Under the pieces are notes generated by a model. That model saw only the letters and a program-made list of their open reading frames with translations, had not been told where the DNA came from and ran no database searches. A DNA stretch of 13,775 nt, taken from Chitinophagales bacterium (lineage in GTDB: Bacteria > Bacteroidota > Bacteroidia > Chitinophagales > Saprospiraceae). Shown here piece by piece: positions 7,084 through 13,775 of this stretch; position 1 is the first letter of the stretch, and each line of letters begins with the position of its first letter. The stretch lies in the NCBI GenBank assembly GCA_013297575.1, contig JAAFHO010000075.1, positions 1 through 13,775 of the forward strand, in the 5' to 3' direction. A program made the position numbers and the translations under genes.

Positions 7084-8571
7084 ATGACCATGAAACATTT
7101 AATTACCCTTTTACTGATTCAAATATCCACCTTTGCCATGAGCCAACAGCACTATGAAAACCAAGCAGAAATAACCGGTAGATTATGCGATAAAATGATC
7201 GGGTCTCCCTTGGATTTTACCGATTTAGATATGGATACCCTCCTCCATTATGACCTTGATAAGGACCAATTACGCTATTATACCCATAAATTATTCAATA
7301 AAGGAGACGGAACAATTAATAATAAATCTAAGTCAGACCGAGGTTTAATGGGATTTTTTAACCGTCGTGATATGAAACGTCGCGATAAAAAATATTTTTG
7401 TCGGGTACGAAAATTAGAAAAAGCCCCCGATCAATACATCAAAGTACTCGCAGAAGGCGATTCTTGGTACGAATTCCCGATCCATGTAAAAGATATTGTA
7501 CACCATCTGATTAAGAAAAATAAAAAATTCGCTGTTAAAAGCCTTGGTGCTGGTGGCGATTGGATGGCCAATATGTTGTTTGAACGAGAATACCTTTTTT
7601 ACATAACCACCATACGGCCAAGTGTATTCATGGTGAGTGGCGGCGGCAACGATATTACAGGCGAACAATTGGGGGCATTGGTGGATCAGCACGCACGTAT
7701 TCTGCCATTTTCCAAATACAAAACGAATACCCAAAACCTCGATCAACCAACAGATGATGAACATATTGATCTTGTCAAACACAGGAAAAATGAAGAAAAT
7801 TACCTGACAGAGTTCGGTTTTTGGGTAAAACACCGATTAACCGCTAAAGAAGGGGAACACCTTTATGCCCATACCAATTTTTTGACCAACCCACTCCCCG
7901 CAGAACTCAAGGAAAAACTGAGCGCACTCAAAGACAATGAGTACGACAAAGCTTTATACGACAAAGTTATGCGGGGGCGCAAATTTGTCAATTTCAATTA
8001 TTTCTCTTTTTTGAAATTATTGGAGTTTCAGTACATGTATATGCACAAAACCATTGAGGCAGAAGATCCCGCTTATTATGATTCACTGCTTATACTTACG
8101 CAAGGGTACGATTATTCTATACCCAGTTACAAGCGTGGTCGTTTGTTTTGGCCCAAAATATTGAACACATTCCTCAAAAATGGAAGATGGCTAAAGGCGC
8201 CACTCACGGTAAAGGGAATTACAGAACAATACGACCAAGAGGCTGTAATGGTTGCACTTACTTTTGGGTACAACGAACTACTCGTGGATCTCAGTACGCG
8301 TTACAAAAATATGTGCCACGTAGATGCCCGGGGTATTGCACAATCGGTTAATCCTAAAAACCCATCCAGAAGTTGGTTTGATGAACTCCACCTCAAGTCT
8401 TGCGTATATGCTAAGGTATCTGAACAATTTGCAGCATGTATCAACGAACATAAAGTAATTTTGGATAATCGGCAACCTGTATCTACACAGCGAAACCCTT
8501 CTAAACCAATACCTAAACTACCCGAATACTACCAAAACAAGTATGCTGCCAAAGTATTTAAAGTGAAGTAG
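7084..8571 (+). CDS. Exported SGNH/GDSL-type hydrolase, atypically large
   Basis: A probable esterase, lipase or other acyl hydrolase of the SGNH fold, exported by Sec. A signal peptide covers about 1-20 (LITLLLIQISTFAMS, cleavage before QQ). Block I is EGDSW at 124-128, with nucleophile S127. Block II has the glycine of SLGAGGD (about 155-161). Block III is GGGND (186-190), with oxyanion N189. Block V is DELH at 433-436, supplying D433 and H436. About 240 residues separate blocks III and V, far more than in small SGNH enzymes, so a large lid or extra subdomain is inserted. About 100 residues also precede block I, including a very basic stretch (FNRRDMKRRDKKYF). No type IX C-terminal signal is visible, which suggests a periplasmic location. 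The start could equally be the second ATG at 7090. It follows the peroxidase gene, and the spacer carries two inverted repeats. The substrate is unknown. Confidence 0.8.
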   Translation: MTMKHLITLLLIQISTFAMSQQHYENQAEITGRLCDKMIGSPLDFTDLDMDTLLHYDLDKDQLRYYTHKLFNKGDGTINNKSKSDRGLMGFFNRRDMKRRDKKYFCRVRKLEKAPDQYIKVLAEGDSWYEFPIHVKDIVHHLIKKNKKFAVKSLGAGGDWMANMLFEREYLFYITTIRPSVFMVSGGGNDITGEQLGALVDQHARILPFSKYKTNTQNLDQPTDDEHIDLVKHRKNEENYLTEFGFWVKHRLTAKEGEHLYAHTNFLTNPLPAELKEKLSALKDNEYDKALYDKVMRGRKFVNFNYFSFLKLLEFQYMYMHKTIEAEDPAYYDSLLILTQGYDYSIPSYKRGRLFWPKILNTFLKNGRWLKAPLTVKGITEQYDQEAVMVALTFGYNELLVDLSTRYKNMCHVDARGIAQSVNPKNPSRSWFDELHLKSCVYAKVSEQFAACINEHKVILDNRQPVSTQRNPSKPIPKLPEYYQNKYAAKVFKVK

Positions 8572-8599
8572 TTTTGTAATAAAATTTAACCCAATAAAC

Positions 8600-8640
8600 A
8601 AAAAACTCGTTGCAGTGAAGACCGCTGCAACGAGTTTTTT
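8600..8640. terminator. Strong bidirectional intrinsic terminator
   Basis: A 16-bp stem (left arm AAAAAACTCGTTGCAG at 8600-8615, right arm 8625-8640) with a 9-base loop. The G/C-containing core CTCGTTGCAG is flanked by A-runs on the left and a T-run on the right (8635-8642), so both strands read as hairpin plus U-tract. It sits between the convergent SGNH hydrolase and giant-protein genes and should stop transcription from both sides. Confidence 0.93.
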
Positions 8641-8665
8641 TTAAAATGATTTGAAATAAAGCCCG

Positions 8666-11600
8666 CTACCTCAAAACAGTAACATCGCCCTTCAGCAATA
8701 TTTCCTCTCCGTTGGTCAATTTTACTTTTACATAATAGACATATACACCTGGATTAGAGGGTTTGCCCTTTACAAAACCATCCCAGCCGGGCCAATCATC
8801 CAAGGTTGTTGGCTCGTCCCAAAGATATACCGAACTACCCCAGCGGTCAAAAACATGCACTTTTTGTAACAATGCAATGGCTGGGCCACCAAAAATATGC
8901 CAAATACCATTGTTATTATCCGCATCTATCGTAAATACGTTGGGGATAAAAATCTGTATATCATTTTTGACAATAATGGCAATGCGCGCTGTATCGGTAC
9001 AACCATCAATATTTGTGATGGTAACGGTAATTACTTCGGAATTGGCTGCAATCCATTTTTGTATCAAAGTATCTGCATTGAGTGTATCGCGCAATGGTGA
9101 CCAAACAATACTTTCCCAAGTTAATAAGGTGGTTTGTGCTTCTATTTCGATTGGATTACCCAAATTGACTTCTTTCGTAGCCGGTAAGGAAATGACGACC
9201 GGATTGGGTAGATCAATCGTGACCGTTGTATCGCGGGAGCAACCTGCATTATCCGTTACCAAAATGACATGCGTACCTTCCGGGACATCTATCCTAGGCC
9301 CCGTAACCGAGGCTCCATCCAATTTATAGGTAAATGGGGCACTGCCACCCGATGGGTTCATCGTAACGCCAAGTGTATTTTTATTACACTCTGGTTCTAC
9401 AGCAGAAAAACCGAGTTGGATCACATCGGGGGAAGTGACGGTGGCCGTTGCTGTGGCTGTACAACCTTTGCTATCGGTAATGGTAACGGTATAAGTCCCT
9501 GCTTTTAAGCCAGTTATATTGGCTGTGGTTTGGTTACTGCTCCACTGATAAGTATAAGGCGATGTTCCGCCATTGGCTACACTATTGATAGCACCGTCGC
9601 TGCCACTTTCGCAAGAAAGACCAAAACCATTGGGTTTTAATTGAAGGCTGGCGATGGCTGAGAAAGGTGGCGGTGCGGTAATTGTTCCTGTGGCGGTGGT
9701 ACTAATACCATTGCTTCCTGTTACCGTGATCGTATAGTTGCCCGGGGAAAGATCTTCTATTAAGCCCGTTCCGTTAGTAGTAGCGATCGTCCCTGACCCA
9801 CTTTGGCTATTCCCAGACCAATTATAGGTATAAGGAGCGATTCCATCAGTAGGAACAATGGAAAGAGAACCATCGGCATCGCCGGAGCAGTCCACACTAC
9901 CATTTTCAACATTGACTACGGGCGCGCAATTGCTGGTATTGAGCGTCGTTATAATATTAACCGTAGAATCGCAATTGTTAACTGTTTTAAGATTAAGCAC
10001 CTTCGTGCCTACCGCAGCGGGGTCGCAAGTAGTCAGATTGACCGTTACATTGTATGGCAAATTGACGACTAAGGTATAAGTGGCTGTGGCCTTGCAATTA
10101 TTTGCATTCGTTACCGTAACTGTATAAGTCGTTGTAATTAAAGGCGATAAAGCAACTGATGCTGTGGTAGCAATGGTATTCCAAAGGTAAGTTCCTCCTC
10201 CTGTTGCTGTTAAAATAGCAGTGGTGCCTGCACAAATATTATTCGTACCCGAATTGATCGTAATGGCCGCTGTGGGTAATGCTGCTACGGTGACTACTAC
10301 TGGAGTACGGGAAGCACTGGTACAATTAGTAGCAGGATCCAATGATTCTACATAAAATGTATATATACCTACTTGTGACGGAATGGTGGGCAAATAGGTT
10401 AAAGTATTGGTGGCTAAAGGTGTGCCACCTGTTGCCGTTGCAAACCAATTTACTTGCAATCCTGCTGCAACCGTAACTGCTAGCGTGGGGACTGTGCTGC
10501 CGACACAAATCGTCGGGTTACTTGGGTTAGCAGGTAATGCCACTGGCGGGCAATTACAATTGGGTGAATTGATATTTTGCGACGCTTTACATCCATTAGC
10601 ACCTGTTGCCAACAATACGATATTTGTACCTTCTGGGATATTTGTGATCGAATAATCGCCACCGCCATTGTTTACTACTGTCCCCGATGTGGCTATCAAA
10701 GTAACCGCATCAGAATTGAGGTTAATAGAATAAGACGTAAGGGCTGGCGGCGTACATTGAATTAAACCAATATCGAGTGTGGGCAGCGGATTGGCCGTAA
10801 TCGTAAAGGTAACTGGAGTACCCAAGCACGTACCGAGTTGCGGTGTTACTTGAATGGTTGCCACTTCCACCATTTCAATATCTGGCGAGACGGTGAATGA
10901 AATATTCCCTGTTCCCGCAGACTGGTTTAGGCCAATACCAGTATTGTTATTGGTCCAATTAAATGTGGACATGGCCGTACCATTAAAGTTGACAATGATG
11001 GCCTGTTCAGCACATACTGTAATCGAAGCGGGTGTCGTCAACGTAGGTGCTGCGGTAACAGTAAGGGTAACGGGTGTACGCGTAGGACTTACACAACCCG
11101 TGGTTGGGTCGAGTGTTTCAGCATAAAAAGTATATACACCTGGCGGATAAGAGGCACCTGGCGGGGTCAAAGAGGCCATATTGGTCACAATAGGCGCACC
11201 ACCTGTTGCCGTCAAAAACCAATTGACTTGCAATCCTGCACCTGCAGTTACCGACAAGGCGGGAATTGGAGTGCCTTGACAAGCACTTGGGTTCGATGGA
11301 TTGGAGGCGGGTGCTACTGGCGGGCAATTGCAATTGGGCGCATTTACCGTTTGGTTGGCAGCGCAAAAAGCCGATGTGGATGCATTAATATCAACATTGA
11401 TACCTGCTGGAATATTGGCAATAGTAAAATTGCCTGCACTACCCGTCACCGTTCCCACCGATGCTGTAATCGTGGCGCCATTGGTAGTAGTTAATGCTAC
11501 TGAGTAGGTTAATAGAGAAGGCGCACATTGGACCGTTCCAATGGTAATCACTGGATTTGCGTTGGCCGTAATGGTAAAATTGACGGGTGTACCCGGACAA

Positions 11601-13775
11601 GTTCCGAGGGTTGGGGTTACGATAATCGTACTCAATTGTGTCGTCGCCAAATTAGCGGGCGGGGTAAACGAAATATTACCATTTCCTGAAGCAGGGAGAC
11701 CAATATTGGCATTGCTATTTGTCCAAGCAAAAGTAGCACCTGCTGTACCCGTAAAATTAGCGGTGACCATGTTACCCGCGCAAAGATTATTGCTCGAAAC
11801 GGTATTCATCGTTGGCGTGGCATCAATGGTCAAAATAACAGGAGTGCGGTTGGCCACACAGCCCGTTACAGGATCTTTTGCTTCAGCATAAAAAGTATAA
11901 GTACCAGGCGTTAAAGTCCCTGTTGGCGTAAATGACAAGGTATTTGTTGCAATGGCAGTGCCACCAGTAGGATTAGCAAACCAATCTACTTGCAAACCAG
12001 CATTAGCCGTTACTGTTAATGCCGGAATAGGTGTACCATCGCAAATAGTAGGGCTATTAGGGTTTCCAGCGATCGGTACAGAAGGGCAATTACAATTCGG
12101 CGCAGTTACGGCCTGCTGCGACTGGCAGGTAGCAGATGAAGTGGCATTTAGCGTAATATTGGTACCTGCGGGAATTTGACTAACAAAGAAACTGCCGCCC
12201 GAACCTGCTATCGTACCCGCCGAACTATTGAGCGTTTGGGTATTGGTGGTGGTTACGGCTACGGAATACGTTTGCAAATCAGAAGAACAAGAAATCGTTC
12301 CAATAGTGATCACTGGCAATGCACCAATATTAATCGTAAAATTGACGGGTGTACCTGGGCAAGTTCCTATTTGTGGGGTTACAGCAATAGTGGCTACCTG
12401 CGAAGTGCTCAAACTGGCTGGCGTATTGAAGGCAATATTACCAGAACCTGTTGCTGGTATTCCAATATTGACATTATTATTGATCCAATTAAATGTAGCA
12501 CCGCTACTACCCGAAAAATTGATCGCTACTGGCTGTCCGGCACATACCGATACATTAGCAGGCATCGTCATCGTGGGCGAGGCATTCACTGTTAAAGTAA
12601 CGGGTGTTCGGGTAGTACTTAAACAACCTGTTGCAGGATCTCTTGTTTCTGCAAAAAAAGTATAAGTACCTGCTGTAAATGGCCCAACGGGTGTAAACGA
12701 AGCGGTATTGCTCACCAATGTCATGCCTCCTGAAGCGGCTGAGTACCAATTGACCTGTAAACCCGCGGTAGCCACTACTGTCAAGGCAGGAATGGTAGCC
12801 CCTTCACAAATCGCCGGATTATTAGGCGTTGTAGGTGCTGCTACGGGTGGACAATTACAGTTGGGTGCATTTACGGTAGTTTGGCTCGTACAACTCGCCG
12901 CAGAGGTTGCCGTGATACTGATATTTGAACCTGCGGGAATAAGACTTATCGTAAAGCCTCCGCCACTGGGTGCAATCGTACCGGCGGTTGCTGTTAGGCT
13001 TGCGGCATTTGAGGTAATAACTACGGTGTAAGTTAATAAATTAGGTGCACAAGTTACTGTGGAGACGGTTAATGTGGGTGGTACATTGGCCGTAATGGTA
13101 AAATTAACCGGAGCGCCGGGGCATGTACCAATTTGTGGGGTAACTGTAATCGTCGAAATTTGTGTGGCAGCAAGCGCCGCAGGCGTGGTAAAGGCAATAT
13201 TGCCACTTCCCATAGCACCTAACCCAATAGCAGTATTGGTATTAGTCCAGTTAAAATTAGACCCTGTTGTTCCCGAAAAATTGACAGCAACGGGCTGCCC
13301 TGCACAAACGGTTACATTGGCAGGTATCGTCATTGTAGGCGAGGCATTAACGGTAATGGTAAATGTCCGCGCAGGCCCCATACACGTTCCAATAGCCGGC
13401 GTTACTGTAATGGTAGCCGTTTGGGTGGTGGTGGGGGAGGCCGCAGTTGCACTAATATTACCTGTTCCTGTGGCGGGAATACCAATCGCCGGGTTGCTAT
13501 TGGTCCAAGAATACGTTGCTCCAGCACCTGCTCCACTAAAAGCAGCCGCGATATTACCGCCGCCACAAATCGAAATATCGGGCACTGTATTCATAGATGG
13601 CCCAGGCGATACCGTAATATTAAACGTAATCGCTGGCCCTGAACAAGCGGAGAGTATAGATTGTACCGTGATGATACTCGTTTGAGGCGTAGTAACATTG
13701 GCCGCATTAAAACTAAGATTACCTGTACCTGAAATGGGCAAACCAATAGCCGTATTATCGTTGAACCAAGTGGGG
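8666..13775 (-). CDS. Giant repeat protein with type IX secretion C-terminal domain (3' part; 5' end outside window)
   Basis: The frame stays open to the window edge, so this is the C-terminal 1702 residues of a longer protein. A TTG near 13741 is only an internal Leu codon and not a start. It is probably a cell-surface or secreted adhesin-like protein. From the visible N-terminus it has one partial and two full PKD-like domains; the second full one opens the four tandem composite units at 10277-13339. A further Ig/PKD-like domain follows (CAGTTAILTATGGGTYLW), then a short Cys repeat (TTCDPAAVGT...NNCDSTV), SprB-like repeats at about 9205-9920 and a last Ig-like domain. The protein ends in a CHU_C / gliding-motility C-terminal domain (8669-8953) that targets it to the type IX system. 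Composition is rich in Thr, Ser, Asn, Gly and Ala and poor in charge, as is usual for such stalks. It is convergent with the SGNH gene. Its promoter and true length are not visible. Confidence 0.92.
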   Translation of the reverse strand, partial: PTWFNDNTAIGLPISGTGNLSFNAANVTTPQTSIITVQSILSACSGPAITFNITVSPGPSMNTVPDISICGGGNIAAAFSGAGAGATYSWTNSNPAIGIPATGTGNISATAASPTTTQTATITVTPAIGTCMGPARTFTITVNASPTMTIPANVTVCAGQPVAVNFSGTTGSNFNWTNTNTAIGLGAMGSGNIAFTTPAALAATQISTITVTPQIGTCPGAPVNFTITANVPPTLTVSTVTCAPNLLTYTVVITSNAASLTATAGTIAPSGGGFTISLIPAGSNISITATSAASCTSQTTVNAPNCNCPPVAAPTTPNNPAICEGATIPALTVVATAGLQVNWYSAASGGMTLVSNTASFTPVGPFTAGTYTFFAETRDPATGCLSTTRTPVTLTVNASPTMTMPANVSVCAGQPVAINFSGSSGATFNWINNNVNIGIPATGSGNIAFNTPASLSTSQVATIAVTPQIGTCPGTPVNFTINIGALPVITIGTISCSSDLQTYSVAVTTTNTQTLNSSAGTIAGSGGSFFVSQIPAGTNITLNATSSATCQSQQAVTAPNCNCPSVPIAGNPNSPTICDGTPIPALTVTANAGLQVDWFANPTGGTAIATNTLSFTPTGTLTPGTYTFYAEAKDPVTGCVANRTPVILTIDATPTMNTVSSNNLCAGNMVTANFTGTAGATFAWTNSNANIGLPASGNGNISFTPPANLATTQLSTIIVTPTLGTCPGTPVNFTITANANPVITIGTVQCAPSLLTYSVALTTTNGATITASVGTVTGSAGNFTIANIPAGINVDINASTSAFCAANQTVNAPNCNCPPVAPASNPSNPSACQGTPIPALSVTAGAGLQVNWFLTATGGAPIVTNMASLTPPGASYPPGVYTFYAETLDPTTGCVSPTRTPVTLTVTAAPTLTTPASITVCAEQAIIVNFNGTAMSTFNWTNNNTGIGLNQSAGTGNISFTVSPDIEMVEVATIQVTPQLGTCLGTPVTFTITANPLPTLDIGLIQCTPPALTSYSINLNSDAVTLIATSGTVVNNGGGDYSITNIPEGTNIVLLATGANGCKASQNINSPNCNCPPVALPANPSNPTICVGSTVPTLAVTVAAGLQVNWFATATGGTPLATNTLTYLPTIPSQVGIYTFYVESLDPATNCTSASRTPVVVTVAALPTAAITINSGTNNICAGTTAILTATGGGTYLWNTIATTASVALSPLITTTYTVTVTNANNCKATATYTLVVNLPYNVTVNLTTCDPAAVGTKVLNLKTVNNCDSTVNIITTLNTSNCAPVVNVENGSVDCSGDADGSLSIVPTDGIAPYTYNWSGNSQSGSGTIATTNGTGLIEDLSPGNYTITVTGSNGISTTATGTITAPPPFSAIASLQLKPNGFGLSCESGSDGAINSVANGGTSPYTYQWSSNQTTANITGLKAGTYTVTITDSKGCTATATATVTSPDVIQLGFSAVEPECNKNTLGVTMNPSGGSAPFTYKLDGASVTGPRIDVPEGTHVILVTDNAGCSRDTTVTIDLPNPVVISLPATKEVNLGNPIEIEAQTTLLTWESIVWSPLRDTLNADTLIQKWIAANSEVITVTITNIDGCTDTARIAIIVKNDIQIFIPNVFTIDADNNNGIWHIFGGPAIALLQKVHVFDRWGSSVYLWDEPTTLDDWPGWDGFVKGKPSNPGVYVYYVKVKLTNGEEILLKGDVTVLR
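8669..8953 (-). other. Type B type IX secretion C-terminal domain (CHU_C / gliding-motility-associated)
   Basis: The last ~95 residues begin IFIPNVFTIDADNNNG and continue with VFDRWGSSVYLW, DDWPGWDG, PGVYVYYVKV and a final KGDVTVLR. This is the classic order of the gliding-motility C-terminal domain (FxPNxFxPNxDGxND, IFDRWGxxVF, WDGxxxGxxxPxGVYxY). It directs export through the type IX system after Sec transport. Confidence 0.93.
9205..9920 (-). other. SprB-like repeat region of the giant protein
   Basis: Three repeats resemble the short SprB repeat found in the gliding adhesin SprB and related proteins. Two are clear: CSGDADGSLSI...GIAPYTYNWS...LSPGNYTITVT and CESGSDGAINS...GTSPYTYQWS...LKAGTYTVTITDSKGC. 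The third (ECNKNTLGVTM...GSAPFTYKLDG) is diverged. They sit between the Ig-like units and the last domains before the sorting signal. Boundaries are approximate. Confidence 0.8.
10277..13339 (-). repeat. Four tandem ~255-residue composite units (PKD-like + NCNCP module + Ig-like)
   Basis: Four in-frame copies lie at 12578-13339, 11816-12577, 11048-11815 and 10277-11047 (254, 254, 256 and 257 codons). Each has three modules. A is PKD-like (VCAGQ, FNWTNxNxxIG, GSGNIxF, GTCPGTPVNFTIT). B is ~80 residues (C, TYSV, GT, IPAGTNI, C, APNCNCP). C resembles the CHU_C-associated Ig-like family (NPxICxGTxIPAL, AGLQVNWF, GTYTFYAE, DPxTGC, RTPVTLTV). Eight cysteines per unit are kept in all four copies, which suggests disulfides. 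Copies differ at many residues, so they are old duplications and not recent DNA copies. Confidence 0.88.

Noticed and set aside
6915..7157. 80-codon plus-strand ORF between the peroxidase and the SGNH hydrolase
   Set aside because: It crosses both inverted repeats, overlaps the start and signal peptide of the hydrolase in another frame, and shows no recognisable features.
7414..7833. 139-codon minus-strand ORF inside the SGNH hydrolase gene
   Set aside because: It is antisense to the catalytic blocks I-III of the hydrolase, so it is a shadow of a conserved coding region.
8763..9329. 188-codon plus-strand ORF opposite the giant gene, with other long plus-strand ORFs up to 13685
   Set aside because: They lie antisense to a clearly coding frame with recognisable domains. 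The low-complexity Thr/Val/Gly/Ala codons of the repeats leave the opposite frames free of stops, and the products resemble no family.
1..13775. Search for tRNA, rRNA, CRISPR arrays, insertion sequences or prophage genes
   Set aside because: Nothing with the needed structure or motifs was seen. The only regular repeats are the protein-level repeats of the giant gene and the inverted repeats listed.

Overview
The window looks like a chromosomal segment of a Bacteroidota bacterium, probably a gliding or environmental lineage (Saprospiria, Chitinophagia or Cytophagia-like; inferred from gene content only). The clues are a periplasmic-propeller histidine kinase, a promoter that exactly matches the Bacteroidota TTTG / TAnnTTTG consensus, and a very large repeat protein ending in the CHU_C / gliding-motility C-terminal domain, the type B sorting signal of the type IX secretion system.

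Left part (7-5243, plus strand): an enolase-superfamily dipeptide epimerase, then a signalling cluster. The cluster starts at a strong promoter (1091-1119) and encodes a NarL/LuxR-type response regulator, an unrecognised 107-residue protein, and a 1003-residue sensor kinase with a periplasmic beta-propeller, a Y_Y_Y domain, one membrane span and a HisKA_3/HATPase core. The kinase has no receiver of its own, so the upstream regulator is its obvious partner.

Middle part (5241-8640, plus strand): two near-identical 38-bp palindromes lie 122 bp apart. The first contains the kinase stop codon and the second ends 18 bp before the start of a DyP-type haem peroxidase. After the peroxidase comes a 192-bp gap with two more inverted repeats, one AT-rich and one a 12-bp GC-rich stem without a U-tract. 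Next is an exported, unusually large SGNH/GDSL-type hydrolase. A strong bidirectional terminator separates it from the convergent gene on its right.

Right part (8666-13775, minus strand): the last 1702 residues of a giant secreted protein whose start lies beyond the window. It holds four tandem copies of a ~255-residue composite unit (PKD-like, a Cys-rich NCNCP module, Ig-like), then further Ig/PKD and SprB-like repeats, then the type IX C-terminal signal. It is likely a cell-surface or secreted adhesin-like protein.

The most interesting unexplained features are the paired palindromes between the two-component system and the peroxidase, the peroxidase/SGNH-hydrolase pair with its hairpin-rich spacer, the orphan gene inside the two-component cluster, and the 8-cysteine composite repeat of the giant protein. 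No RNA gene, CRISPR array, insertion sequence or phage gene was recognised.
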